From Rhodalgimonas zhirmunskyi (GTDB taxonomy: Bacteria; Pseudomonadota; Alphaproteobacteria; Rhodobacterales; Rhodobacteraceae): a stretch of DNA of 64,000 bases. The stretch is taken from contig JANFFA010000003.1 of the NCBI GenBank assembly GCA_030848925.1, positions 248,001 to 312,000 of the forward strand. The letters are read 5' to 3'. The notes beneath the pieces are model-generated. The model saw only the letters and a program-made list of their open reading frames with translations, did no database searches and was not told the origin of the DNA. Both the position numbers and the translations under genes were made by a program. Numbering within the stretch: the first letter of the stretch is position 1; the number at the start of each line of letters is the position of its first letter. Shown piece by piece: positions 24,440-33,085 of the stretch.

Positions 24440-24949
24440 TCAGGCCGCCCGGCTTACCAGAACATCGTCCACCTGCTTGGCGGCCAGCACTTCGTCATTG
24501 CCGTTCACGGCCGCAACTTCGCGGGTCAGCCGCTCAAGCGCGGCTTCGTAAAGCTGGCGTTCGGAATAGCTCTGCTCGCGCTGATCATCGCTGCGGTGCA
24601 GGTCGCGCACCACTTCGGCAATCGCGATCAGGTCGCCGGAATTGATCTTCTGTTCATATTCCTGCGCCCGGCGCGACCACATCGCGCGCTTGACTTTTGC
24701 CTTACCTTTCAAGGTCTTCATCGCCTGGCTCACCACGTCTGGGCTGGACAGACCACGCATGCCCACCTCGGTTGCCTTATTGGTCGGCACCCGCAGGGTC
24801 ATCTTGTCTTTCTCGAAGGAAATCACGAACAGCTCCAATTCGAAACCGGCGACCTCCTGCTTCTCGATCGAAACGATCTGACCCACACCATGGGCCGGGT
24901 AAACAACATAGTCGTTCGGGCTGAATTCCGATTTCTTAGCCTTGCTCAT
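24440..24949 (-). CDS. carD: CarD-family RNA polymerase-binding transcription factor
   Basis: The 169-residue product has the CarD N-terminal Tudor-like RNA-polymerase-interaction domain (FSPNDYVVYPAHGVGQIVSIEKQEVAG, MTLRVPTNKATEVGMRGLS) and the C-terminal helical DNA-binding domain (KVKRAMWSRRAQEYEQKINSGDLIAIAEVVRDLHR, where the conserved Trp sits in AMWSRRAQE). In alphaproteobacteria CarD stabilises open promoter complexes, compensating for the lack of T at the last -10 position in many promoters. I chose the ATG at 24949 (MSKAKKSEF); the upstream frame has no family resemblance. Confidence 0.95.
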   Translation of the reverse strand: MSKAKKSEFSPNDYVVYPAHGVGQIVSIEKQEVAGFELELFVISFEKDKMTLRVPTNKATEVGMRGLSSPDVVSQAMKTLKGKAKVKRAMWSRRAQEYEQKINSGDLIAIAEVVRDLHRSDDQREQSYSERQLYEAALERLTREVAAVNGNDEVLAAKQVDDVLVSRAA

Positions 24950-25122
24950 GCGGTTTTTTCCTCGCGCAACCAGAAGCCCGAGCCAGATCATCAGAGAACA
25001 GAAAACCGCAGGGGGCTCATCCACTCCCCCGGCACGGGTCCGGCGCTCTGGCGAATAAAACCATCCAGCGGGCGGGCGGCTCGTCGGGATGGTGTCAGGC
25101 AGGCTTCATCATTTGTGACATA

Positions 25123-25151
25123 GATATAACACGAATCGGCACCACTTTAAA
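25123..25151 (-). promoter_or_regulatory. Predicted carD promoter with palindromic -35 element
   Basis: On the minus strand TTTAAA (25146-25151), a 17-bp spacer and TATATC (25123-25128) form a reasonable sigma70 promoter. The -35 hexamer is the centre of the perfect 12-bp palindrome CACTTTAAAGTG, which suggests a dimeric repressor or autoregulatory site, though a chance palindrome is possible. Confidence 0.35.
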
Positions 25152-25227
25152 GTGCTGCCAAGACAACAGTCTGTTATGCCCTGAAAAATAAGGGGCATTC
25201 CCTCTGACCCATCGCCCGGTCGCCAGA

Positions 25228-25266
25228 CCGAATCGCCTACCTGAATGGCCTGTCTGAATGGCCTGT
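25228..25266. repeat. Three 13-bp tandem repeat units downstream of fdxA
   Basis: Units are CCGAATCGCCTAC, CTGAATGGCCTGT and CTGAATGGCCTGT. The last two are identical and the first differs at several positions. They begin 14 bp beyond the fdxA stop. The function is unknown; replication slippage is a sufficient explanation. Confidence 0.7.
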
Positions 25267-25279
25267 CTGAAGCGCGACC

Positions 25280-25618
25280 TCAGCCGCCCTCGCCCGGCGC
25301 TTCCGAGAAATACTTGGACAGCTTGTCAGCCTCGCCATCCTTTTCCTCATAGCCCGGCAGTGGGTCTTTCTTCGACACGATCACCGGCCACATCTCGGAA
25401 TATTTGCGGTTGAACTCGACCCATTTATCCATGTCCGGCTCGGTATCCGGGCGGATCGCATCGGCCGGGCATTCCGGCTCGCAGACGCCGCAATCGATGC
25501 ACTCGTCGGGGTGAATTACCAGCATGTTCTCGCCCTCGTAGAAGCAATCCACCGGACAGACTTCGACGCAGTCGGTGTATTTGCAGGCGATGCAGTTGTC
25601 GATCACCACATAGGTCAT
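25280..25618 (-). CDS. fdxA: 7Fe ferredoxin FdxA
   Basis: The 112-residue protein is a 3Fe-4S/4Fe-4S ferredoxin of the FdxA type found in proteobacteria. C9, C17 and C50 fit the 3Fe cluster; C21, C40, C43 and C46 fit the 4Fe cluster (motifs [13 protein letters not shown] and [12 protein letters not shown]). C12 and C25 are the extra cysteines usual in this family. The C-terminal extension (about 55 residues, acidic with [16 protein letters not shown]) is also family-typical. It is a soluble electron carrier whose partners cannot be named from this context. carD lies downstream. Confidence 0.95.
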   Translation of the reverse strand: MTYVVIDNCIACKYTDCVEVCPVDCFYEGENMLVIHPDECIDCGVCEPECPADAIRPDTEPDMDKWVEFNRKYSEMWPVIVSKKDPLPGYEEKDGEADKLSKYFSEAPGEGG

Positions 25619-25710
25619 GGCTAGGCTCCCTCGATGCGATGCGCCTTTGCTAAATCAAGGTACCGCATCATTCAAGCGTCTCGGATGTCACAGGTTGGTC
25701 AGACCCGGGG

Positions 25711-26103
25711 TCAGGCCCCGTCATCGCGGTTTTTCAAGGCATCCATCGCCCGTCGGTCGCGCTTGGTGGGCCGCGCCCCGCCGCGCTCGGGCATGGGGGC
25801 GCGCGGTTCGCGTGGCGGTGTCATATCGTCGTAAAGCGTCTGCGCCTCGGGCGCTGGTCCGCGCCGCTGACCCGGCGCCACGATCCGCACCACTCGAATG
25901 TCATGGCCCTGCGCAAAGGTCAGGACATCCCCTGCCCCCACCTGCTGCGCCGGTTTCAGAACCTTGACCGCGTTCACCCGCACATGCCCGCCCGACACCT
26001 GCTTCGCAGCAAGCCCGCGGGTCTTGAAGAAACGCGCATACCACAACCACTTGTCGAGCCGGATCTTCGCGGCCGGCACGGCATCAGGCAGCGCGTCCTG
26101 CAA
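25711..26103 (-). CDS. S4-domain RNA-binding protein (Hsp15-like)
   Basis: The 130-residue product has an S4 domain at about residues 13-75 (KIRLDKWLWYARFFKTRGLAAKQVSGGHVRVNAVKVLKPAQQVGAGDVLTF), the fold used by Hsp15 to bind stalled 50S-nascent chain complexes. The C-terminal tail is basic (GGARPTKRDRRAMDALKNRD). The start is TTG at 26103, four bases after the helicase stop; an internal GTG at codon 9 is possible. Tight spacing suggests co-transcription with the helicase gene, so both may act on RNA or ribosomes. Confidence 0.85.
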   Translation of the reverse strand: MQDALPDAVPAAKIRLDKWLWYARFFKTRGLAAKQVSGGHVRVNAVKVLKPAQQVGAGDVLTFAQGHDIRVVRIVAPGQRRGPAPEAQTLYDDMTPPREPRAPMPERGGARPTKRDRRAMDALKNRDDGA

Positions 26104-26106
26104 GGC

Positions 26107-29049
26107 TCAGCTCTTGTCCTTCAACCCCATCAGCGCGGCGGCGAAGGGGTTATCGGGGTCGATCTTGTCTTTCTTCTCGGGCTTCGATTCGTAGCGACGC
26201 GCGCCTTGCGGCTTGCCACCGGGTTTGCCGCCCGGCTTGCCATCGCGACGCGGCGGCTTGCCGCCTTTGCGCCCCTTGGGCGCGCCCTCGCGCTTGGCAC
26301 CATCGCGGTTGGCATCACGGGCTCCATCACGGGCTCCACCTTCACGGCGCTGCCCCTGACGGCCCTCGCGCTGGCCACCCCGATTGCCGCCGAATCCGCC
26401 CCATGTGAAGGTAAAGAACACCTCCATTTCGGGGGCCTCTTCGCCCTGCGGCGCGTCTGCCCCGGCCTCGTCCGAAGCGGGCGCAACAGCAGCAGGTTCC
26501 ATGGCTTCACCGATATCGGCCGCGGCCTCGGGCGCATCTGCGGCATCCGGGCCGGTCACGGCGCCGGTGTCCTCGGGCGTCTCGGACACGGCCTCGGCCG
26601 GTGTCGCCTCCGCGCCCGGCACACTCACCGGTTTGTCCGCGGCGGCGTCTGCCCCTGCCGTATCTACAGGCTTGACCTTCGCCCGCTCGCCCTGTTCGGC
26701 GCGGTAGCCCAGCCCCTGCATCAGCTTTGCGAACTGTTCCAGCGTCATGCCGGTGATCGACAGCATATCCGGGTTCGCCTCGAACCCCTTGCGGCTATCC
26801 TGCGCGCGCAAAAGATCGGCCAGACGTTCCAGCATATCGATCCGGATCGCGCGCTCGCCCGCCGGGCGATAGCCGCTCATGATTGCCGCGCCCTCGACCG
26901 CGCCTTCCGGGTTGGGAACAGTCACAAGACCCGGCGGCGGTGCCTCGGGGAATTCCTGCAAGCCCTTGGAAAGCGACCACAACACCAGCCGAAGCCGGGT
27001 CGGCGCGGGTTTCAGCAACAGCGGCATGAAAATCGTGAACTGGCCGAACCGCACGCCATGCTTGCGCAGCGCGCCACGCGCGTCCTGATCCAGCGCCTTC
27101 ACGTCCTGCGCCACGTCCTCGCGCGGAATGATCCCAAGCGTTTCAACCAAGCGGAAGGCGAACCCACGCGCCAGCCCGGTCAATTCCTCGTCACGGCTCA
27201 GGTTCAGAAGCGGCTCGTAAAGCGTGGCGATCTTGCGGTCGATGAAGTGCTGCAAGCGGCGCGTGACCTTCTCGATCACGTCGGCCCCGGCCTCGTCGTC
27301 GACAAAGGCCTGCACCTGCGGCTTCAGCGGATCGGCCCCGGCGACAAGCTTGCCGACCGCGTTCTCGCCCCACATCAAGCCACCTTGCTCGGTATAGTCG
27401 ATCTCGGTATCGGGCGCGTTATAGAACCTGTCGGCGCGCAGCGCGAAATGCGGCGTCAGCGCCTGCATCGCGGCCTGTTGCAGTGTCTTGGCCTCTTGTC
27501 CGCCCTCGCTTTTGTCCACGCGAAAGCGGAACCCGTCCAGACGGCCGACCACGTGGCCTTCTACCGTCACTTCACCCTTGTCGTTCACTTCGGCCACCAT
27601 GGCCTCCTTCTGCTTGAGCCGGCGAAGCAGAACACTGGTCCGCCGGTCCACGAATCTTTGCGTCAGTGCCCCGTGTAGCGCATCCGACAGTCGATCTTCT
27701 ACCGCGCGCGTGGCGTCGCGCCAATGCTCTTCCTCATCCAGCCACCCCCGCCGTTGCGCCACATAGGTCCATGTGCGGATGAAAGCCAGCCGTTTCGATA
27801 GGGTATCTATGTCCCCGTCGGTGCGGTCAATCCGTTTGACCGCACGGGCGAACCAATCCTCGGGAATACGGCCCCTTTCGTGCAGAAATCCAAAGATCTC
27901 GCCCAGCAGGAAGGCATGTTCGGCATGGCTGATGCCACGGAAATCCGGCACCCGGCACACATCCCACAGCAACTTGACCGAGGCCCCATCACTGGCGCGC
28001 GCGCGCATCTCGCCCTGCCCGGCCAGCGTTTTCAGCGCACCAAGGTCATCGGCCTCACGCGCCCTCAGGAACCATTCGTCCTGCGGTTTTTCCTCAAGCG
28101 AGGCGATCAGCGCATCAAGCGTGCCGAACTGAAGCGCCGAATTGCGCCATTGCAGCTTTCGAATGGGCGTGAAGGAATGATCCATGATCGCGCGGGCCAC
28201 CTCGTCGGGCAATTGCGGCGCTTCCCCGGTCACACCAAAGGTGCCATCGCTCATGCCGCGCCCCGCACGCCCCGCGATCTGGGCCAGCTCATTGGGGGCC
28301 AGCGGCCGCATCCGCCGCCCGTCGAACTTGCTCAGCGCCGAAAACGCCACGTGGTCGATATCAAGGTTCAACCCCATCCCGATCGCATCCGTGGCGACAA
28401 GGAAATCCACCTCGCCCGACTGGTACATCTCGACCTGCGCGTTGCGCGTGCGCGGGGAAAGCGCCCCCATCACCACTGCCGCCCCGCCCCGCTGGCGGCG
28501 CAGCAATTCGGCAATCGCATAGACATTATCGACCGAAAATCCGACGATCGCGCTGCGCGGCTGCATCCGGGAGATCTTCTTCGCGCCGGTGTAAACCAGC
28601 TGGCTCATCCGCTCGCGCCCGATGAACTCCACATGCGGCACCAGCGCCCGGATCGGCCCGCGCATCGTATCGGACCCCATGAAAATGGTTTCCTTCGCGC
28701 CCCGCATGTGCAGCAAACGGTCGGTGAACACATGCCCCCGCTCGGGATCGGCGCAAAGCTGCACCTCGTCGATGCCCACGAAATCCGCGCCGATGCCGTC
28801 CGGCATCGCCTCGACGGTGCAAACCCAGTATTGCACCCGCGGCGGCACGATCCGCTCTTCCCCGGTCACCAGCGCCACCACCGACGGCCCGCGCGCGGCA
28901 ACGATCTTGTCATAAACCTCGCGCGCCAACAGCCGCAGAGGAAGGCCGATCACGCCCGTGCGATAGCCAAGCATCCGCTCGATCGCGTAATGCGTCTTGC
29001 CGGTATTCGTCGGCCCGAGAACGGCGACGATCCTTGCCTCGTTGTTCAT
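26107..29049 (-). CDS. SUV3-like DExH RNA helicase with long low-complexity tail
   Basis: This 980-residue protein resembles mitochondrial SUV3 helicases. Motif I is GPTNTGKT (residues 12-19), motif II is DEVQ in IDEVQLCADPERGHVFT, and the C-terminal helicase lobe ends at QIAGRAGRG. A long conserved helical region to about residue 770 follows. The last 180 residues are low complexity: first acidic/Ala/Pro-rich (GADAAADKPVSVPGAEATP and similar), then Arg/Gly/Lys-rich (GGNRGGQREGRQGQRREGG, and so on to KPQGARRYESKPEKKDK), a tail likely to be disordered and to bind RNA. The ATG has GAGGGG upstream. Alphaproteobacterial homologues are conserved but little studied; RNA turnover is the natural guess. 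Confidence 0.9.
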   Translation of the reverse strand: MNNEARIVAVLGPTNTGKTHYAIERMLGYRTGVIGLPLRLLAREVYDKIVAARGPSVVALVTGEERIVPPRVQYWVCTVEAMPDGIGADFVGIDEVQLCADPERGHVFTDRLLHMRGAKETIFMGSDTMRGPIRALVPHVEFIGRERMSQLVYTGAKKISRMQPRSAIVGFSVDNVYAIAELLRRQRGGAAVVMGALSPRTRNAQVEMYQSGEVDFLVATDAIGMGLNLDIDHVAFSALSKFDGRRMRPLAPNELAQIAGRAGRGMSDGTFGVTGEAPQLPDEVARAIMDHSFTPIRKLQWRNSALQFGTLDALIASLEEKPQDEWFLRAREADDLGALKTLAGQGEMRARASDGASVKLLWDVCRVPDFRGISHAEHAFLLGEIFGFLHERGRIPEDWFARAVKRIDRTDGDIDTLSKRLAFIRTWTYVAQRRGWLDEEEHWRDATRAVEDRLSDALHGALTQRFVDRRTSVLLRRLKQKEAMVAEVNDKGEVTVEGHVVGRLDGFRFRVDKSEGGQEAKTLQQAAMQALTPHFALRADRFYNAPDTEIDYTEQGGLMWGENAVGKLVAGADPLKPQVQAFVDDEAGADVIEKVTRRLQHFIDRKIATLYEPLLNLSRDEELTGLARGFAFRLVETLGIIPREDVAQDVKALDQDARGALRKHGVRFGQFTIFMPLLLKPAPTRLRLVLWSLSKGLQEFPEAPPPGLVTVPNPEGAVEGAAIMSGYRPAGERAIRIDMLERLADLLRAQDSRKGFEANPDMLSITGMTLEQFAKLMQGLGYRAEQGERAKVKPVDTAGADAAADKPVSVPGAEATPAEAVSETPEDTGAVTGPDAADAPEAAADIGEAMEPAAVAPASDEAGADAPQGEEAPEMEVFFTFTWGGFGGNRGGQREGRQGQRREGGARDGARDANRDGAKREGAPKGRKGGKPPRRDGKPGGKPGGKPQGARRYESKPEKKDKIDPDNPFAAALMGLKDKS

Positions 29050-29098
29050 GAAAGCCCCTCACGGGAACGGCACAGGAAACGCGGTCGGGGACCGGGGA

Positions 29099-29764
29099 TC
29101 AAAGATTCGCGCCGCTCACGTCCTTTTTCACGCGTTTCACACCGTCGAGCGCGCCCGCGTGATGCGGATGAATCGACAGAACCATCTCATAAGCCTCAAA
29201 GGCCTCGTTGGCCCGTCCAATCTGCTCGAAGATCAGGCCAAGCCCAAAGATGGCATCGTAATGGCGCGGGTTCAACGACAGAACCCGCTGAATATCGTCG
29301 ATCGCCACGCCGAATTTTCCCAGATTCGCCATCGCCTGCGCGTGTCCGTGCCAGCCCTCGGCAAAGCCCGGCGCATGATCAGTCAGCGCGCCGAAATGTT
29401 CGGCGGCGACGGCGGGCTCGTCCCCCTCCAGCGCATCGCGCCCCCGTTTCAGCAGCAGGTCCATCGCGGGCGAGCCGGATTTGCTCCACTCCAACTCGAT
29501 CTCGCGGGTCAGCCGCGCGGCGTCCACCTCGTCGGCCTGCGCCAATCGCTCAAGCAGCGTATCAAGATCGCGCGGGCCTTCCGGCTCTGCCTCGGGCAGC
29601 ATCTCGGCGACACCTGCCGGCGCGCCATCTTGCGTTCCGTTCTCAACGCCGTCCTGAATCCCGTTCTCAACCCCGTCCTGCGCCATCACGCCGGGCGTAG
29701 AAATCACAAGGGCGGCCAGCGTTGCCGCGACGATAGGTTTGAGATTGATTTGAAACATGCTCAT
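29099..29764 (-). CDS. Exported TPR-repeat protein
   Basis: The product is 221 residues from the ATG at 29764; the ATG at 29758 is almost as good, and neither has a clear ribosome site. A signal peptide (LKPIVAATLAALVISTPGVMA) precedes a short duplicated segment (DGVENGIQDGVENGTQDG) that is also repeated at DNA level. The C-terminal half contains tetratricopeptide repeats (EGWHGHAQAMANLGKFGVAIDDIQRVLSLNPRHYDAIFGLGLIFEQIGRANEAFEAYEMVLSIHPHH). It is probably a periplasmic scaffold of unknown partner. It is divergent from the SCP2 gene. Confidence 0.82.
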   Translation of the reverse strand: MSMFQINLKPIVAATLAALVISTPGVMAQDGVENGIQDGVENGTQDGAPAGVAEMLPEAEPEGPRDLDTLLERLAQADEVDAARLTREIELEWSKSGSPAMDLLLKRGRDALEGDEPAVAAEHFGALTDHAPGFAEGWHGHAQAMANLGKFGVAIDDIQRVLSLNPRHYDAIFGLGLIFEQIGRANEAFEAYEMVLSIHPHHAGALDGVKRVKKDVSGANL

Positions 29765-29840
29765 AGTGGGGGTGAGTTTAACGCGCTCCCGGGGAATTGG
29801 TATCCCTACTTGGGGGCAAAATGAGGGAAGAGGATCAACT

Positions 29841-30131
29841 ATGAGCGATGTGATCGAAACGGCCGTTGCGGCCCTGAAAGACAAGATGAGCGGCGAAAGC
29901 TTTGCTGGCACGGCAAAATTCGTCATCGAAGGCGAAGGTTCGGTGATCGTGGACGGCTCTGACGTGCGCGCCGGCGACGATGACGCCGACGTCACCCTGA
30001 CCGCCGATGCCGACACGTTCCAATCCATGATGGACGGCGACACCAACCCCACCGCCGCCTATATGTCGGGCAAACTCTCGATCGACGGCGACATGGGCAA
30101 GGCGATGCAACTCGCGTCCGCGCTCGCCTGA
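29841..30131 (+). CDS. SCP2 sterol-binding-domain protein
   Basis: This small 96-residue protein consists almost wholly of an SCP2 fold (VEGEGSVIVDGSDVRAG-type strand order, DADVTLTADADTFQSMMDGDTNPTAAYMSGKLSIDGDMGKAMQLASAL). SCP2 domains bind hydrophobic ligands such as fatty acyl-CoA or lipids. The start at 29841 has AGAGGA upstream and the longer frame is unsupported. The stop lies inside the first of three 13-bp tandem repeat units. The alpha/beta hydrolase gene follows by 41 bp, so the two form a probable lipid-related unit. Confidence 0.9.
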   Translation: MSDVIETAVAALKDKMSGESFAGTAKFVIEGEGSVIVDGSDVRAGDDDADVTLTADADTFQSMMDGDTNPTAAYMSGKLSIDGDMGKAMQLASALA

Positions 30132-30161
30132 TCGTCTCGCCTGATCAACTCGCCTGATCGA
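30123..30161. repeat. Three 13-bp tandem repeats spanning the SCP2 stop codon
   Basis: Units CTCGCCTGATCGT, CTCGCCTGATCAA and CTCGCCTGATCGA follow without gaps. The SCP2 stop codon TGA lies in the first unit. Repeat period and location resemble the fdxA repeats. Confidence 0.8.
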
Positions 30162-30172
30162 AAGGCTCTCCA

Positions 30173-31123
30173 ATGCAGACCGCGCCGTTTTATGACGACA
30201 TCGCAGATGGCCCCAAAGACGGCGCGGCCTATTGGTTGAAAACATCAGACGGGCTGCGCATCCGCGTCGCCCTCTGGCACCGGGCCGCAAAGCAGGGCAC
30301 CGTCCTGTTCTTTCCCGGGCGCACCGAATACGCCGAAAAATACGGCCGCGTCGCCAGCATCCTCGCACAGCGCGGGATGGCCACGCTGGCCATTGACTGG
30401 CGCGGCCAAGGCATCGCCGATCGCATGGTCGATGACCCGGCCACCGGCCATGTCTCGCATTTTCTCGATTACCAGAAAGACGTGAAGGCCATGGTCGACG
30501 CCGCCCGCGCGCTCGAGCTGCCCGAACCGTTTTACCTCATGGCCCACTCGATGGGCGGCTGTATCGGCTTGCGCGCCCTGCACGAAGGGCTGCCGGTCAA
30601 GGCCGCCTCGTTCACCGGCCCGATGTGGGGCATCGACATGGCCCCACCCATGCGCCCCGTCGCTTGGTCACTGGCCTGGGCCGGGCGCTCGCTGGGCCTT
30701 GGCGCGTCCTACGCCCCGGGCACCACGGCACAGGGCTACGTCGCCACCGCGCCGTTCGAAGACAACCAGCTCACCCGCGACCGCGAGATGTGGGACTGGA
30801 TGAAATCGCACCTTACAGCGCATCCCGACCTGCTGCTCGGCGGTCCGTCGCTGCGCTGGCTCTCCGAGGCGCTGCGCGAAATGCGCGTGTTGCACAAGAT
30901 GCCCTCACCCGCCCAGCCCGCCATCACCTTCGTCGGCGACAACGAACGCATCGTCGACGTGGACCGCATCCGCTCGCGCATGGCCCGCTGGCCGAATGGC
31001 CGCCTCGACGTGATCGAAAATGGCGAACACGAGGTGCTGATGGAAGGCCCGGAACGGCGCACAAAGATCATCGACACCGCGCTCGCCTTCTTCGCCGCGA
31101 GTGCCGGGACCGAAGCCGCCTGA
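30173..31123 (+). CDS. Alpha/beta hydrolase, lysophospholipase/monoacylglycerol lipase type
   Basis: The 316-residue protein belongs to the Hydrolase_4 (PldB/monoacylglycerol lipase) group. It shows VLFFPGRTEYAEKYGRVASILAQRG near the N-terminus, DWRGQGIADR, the nucleophile elbow AHSMGG at about residue 123-128, the acid in ITFVGDNERIVDVD and the histidine in ENGEHEVLME. It has no signal peptide. Hydrolysis of lysophospholipids or monoacylglycerols is likely. The upstream SCP2 gene supports a lipid role. Confidence 0.88.
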   Translation: MQTAPFYDDIADGPKDGAAYWLKTSDGLRIRVALWHRAAKQGTVLFFPGRTEYAEKYGRVASILAQRGMATLAIDWRGQGIADRMVDDPATGHVSHFLDYQKDVKAMVDAARALELPEPFYLMAHSMGGCIGLRALHEGLPVKAASFTGPMWGIDMAPPMRPVAWSLAWAGRSLGLGASYAPGTTAQGYVATAPFEDNQLTRDREMWDWMKSHLTAHPDLLLGGPSLRWLSEALREMRVLHKMPSPAQPAITFVGDNERIVDVDRIRSRMARWPNGRLDVIENGEHEVLMEGPERRTKIIDTALAFFAASAGTEAA

Positions 31124-31261
31124 GCGCCACTGCGCCCCACGACTTCTCCGCCCCACCCTTGGCCCTGCCCAAACAACCCGCGCCATTCCCCTTGAGGCCC
31201 GGCCCCGCCCGCCTTACATCTCTCACCAACCCATGAGAGACACGCAAGAAAGGCCGCCCCG

Positions 31262-33085
31262 ATGATGACCCTCCCCTTCCCCGTTCGCGACGCAAACACC
31301 GGCTCGGGGGGCGAGGCACTCGGCAACCTGCCCGAATGGGATCTCTCGGACCTCTACTCCGCGCCCGACGCGCCCGAACTGGCCCGCGATCTCGACTGGT
31401 TCGACAAGGAAGCCGCCAGCTTCGCCGCCGATTACGATGGCAAGGTCGCATCACTGTCGCCCGCCGACCTTCTCACCGCCATCCAGCGCAGCGAGAAAAT
31501 GGATCAGGTCGCCGGTCGCATCATGTCCTACGCGGGCCTGCGCTATTATCAGCACACCACCGACGCCACCCGCGCCAAGTTCATGTCGGATTGCCAGGAA
31601 CGGCTGATCAACGCCTCCTCGCAGCTTGTCTTCTTCTGGCTCGAATTCAACCAGATCGAAGACTCCGCTTATGACACCGCGATGAGCGCCAGCACAGACC
31701 TCGCCCGTTACAAGCCCGTCCTCGACCGCCGCCGCGCCATGCGCCCCTACCAGCTTTCCGATGAGCTGGAAAAATTCCTCCACGACCTCGGCGCCGTCGG
31801 CGACGCGTGGGAAAAGCTGTTCGATGAAACCGTCGCAGGCCTCGAATTCACCGTCGATGGCGAAGTGATGGGCATCGAAGCCACCTCAACCCTCCTGACC
31901 GAACCCGAACGCGCCACGCGCGAAGCCGCCGCGCATGAAATCGCCCGCGTTCTGGGCGACAACGTCAAAACCTTCGCCCGCGTTCACAACACGCTGGCCA
32001 AGGAAAAGGAAATCATCGACCGCTGGCGCAAGATGCCCACCGCGCAAACCGGCCGCCACCTGTCGAATGATGTCGAACCCGAGGTGGTCGAAGCCCTGCG
32101 CAACGCGGTCGTCGCCGCCTATCCCAAGCTGTCGCACCGCTATTACGAATTGAAACGCAAATGGCTGGGTCTTGACCGGATGCAGGTCTGGGACCGCAAC
32201 GCCCCCCTGCCGATCGACGATCCCCGCACCGTCGACTGGGCCACGGCCGAGAAAATGGTGATGGACGCCTACGCAGGTTTCGATCCCAAGATGGCCGAGA
32301 TTGCCGAGCCGTTCTTCTCCAAGGGCTGGATCGACGCGGGCGTGAAACCCGGCAAGGCCCCCGGCGCCTTCGCCCATCCGACCGTCACCAACGTCCACCC
32401 CTACGTCATGCTCAACTACCTCGGCAAACCGCGCGACGTGATGACGCTGGCGCACGAGTTGGGCCACGGCGTGCATCAGGTTCTGGCCGCGGGTCAGGGC
32501 GAAATGCTCTCCTCCACCCCGCTCACGCTGGCCGAAACGGCGTCTGTCTTCGGTGAAATGCTGACCTTCCGCAAACTGCTGTCCGAAGCCAAGACCGACA
32601 CCCAGCGCAAGGTGCTCTTGGCGGGCAAGGTCGAAGACATGATCAACACCGTTGTGCGCCAGATCGCGTTCTACGATTTCGAATGCAAGCTTCACGCCGC
32701 CCGCCGCGAGGGCGAACTCACCCCCGAAGACATCAACGCCCTGTGGATGAGCGTGCAGGCCGAATCCCTCGGCCCGTCCTTCGATTTCATGGACGGCTAC
32801 GAGACGTTCTGGGCCTACATTCCCCACTTCGTCCACTCGCCCTTCTACGTCTATGCCTACGCTTTCGGCGATGGCCTCGTGAACGCGCTCTACGCCGTCT
32901 ACGAAGAAGCGCCCGAAGGCTTTCAGGAAAAGTACTTCGACATGCTGCGCGCCGGCGGTTCCAAGCACCACACCGAACTGCTCGCCCCCTTCGGCCTCGA
33001 CGCCTCCGACCCGAAATTCTGGGACAAGGGCCTCAGCATGATCTCGGGCTTCATTGACGAGTTGGAGGCGATGGAAGAAGCGTGA
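31262..33085 (+). CDS. pepF: M3-family oligoendopeptidase PepF
   Basis: The 607-residue cytoplasmic zinc peptidase carries HELGH with H398, E399 and H402, and the third ligand Glu in the following helix (TLAETASVFGEML). The N-terminal half (LPEWDLSDLY, DRRRAMRPYQLSDELEKFLHDLG, RKMPTAQTGRHLSNDVEPEVVEALRNAV) is the PepF/M3 pattern. These enzymes cut short peptides, roughly 5-20 residues, and help recycle degradation products and signal peptides. ATG 31262 or 31265 may start it. The last bases overlap the GNAT start (GTGA), so the pair is coupled. Confidence 0.95.
   Translation: MMTLPFPVRDANTGSGGEALGNLPEWDLSDLYSAPDAPELARDLDWFDKEAASFAADYDGKVASLSPADLLTAIQRSEKMDQVAGRIMSYAGLRYYQHTTDATRAKFMSDCQERLINASSQLVFFWLEFNQIEDSAYDTAMSASTDLARYKPVLDRRRAMRPYQLSDELEKFLHDLGAVGDAWEKLFDETVAGLEFTVDGEVMGIEATSTLLTEPERATREAAAHEIARVLGDNVKTFARVHNTLAKEKEIIDRWRKMPTAQTGRHLSNDVEPEVVEALRNAVVAAYPKLSHRYYELKRKWLGLDRMQVWDRNAPLPIDDPRTVDWATAEKMVMDAYAGFDPKMAEIAEPFFSKGWIDAGVKPGKAPGAFAHPTVTNVHPYVMLNYLGKPRDVMTLAHELGHGVHQVLAAGQGEMLSSTPLTLAETASVFGEMLTFRKLLSEAKTDTQRKVLLAGKVEDMINTVVRQIAFYDFECKLHAARREGELTPEDINALWMSVQAESLGPSFDFMDGYETFWAYIPHFVHSPFYVYAYAFGDGLVNALYAVYEEAPEGFQEKYFDMLRAGGSKHHTELLAPFGLDASDPKFWDKGLSMISGFIDELEAMEEA

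Larger units (their letters stand above)
24950..25279. other. Intergenic region between carD and fdxA
   Basis: It holds the predicted carD promoter (25123-25151), two palindromes, CACTTTAAAGTG at 25143-25154 and AACAGTCTGTT at 25165-25175, and three 13-bp tandem repeat units at 25228-25266 just beyond the fdxA stop. No further gene is supported. The carD leader would be about 165 nucleotides long. Confidence 0.55.
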
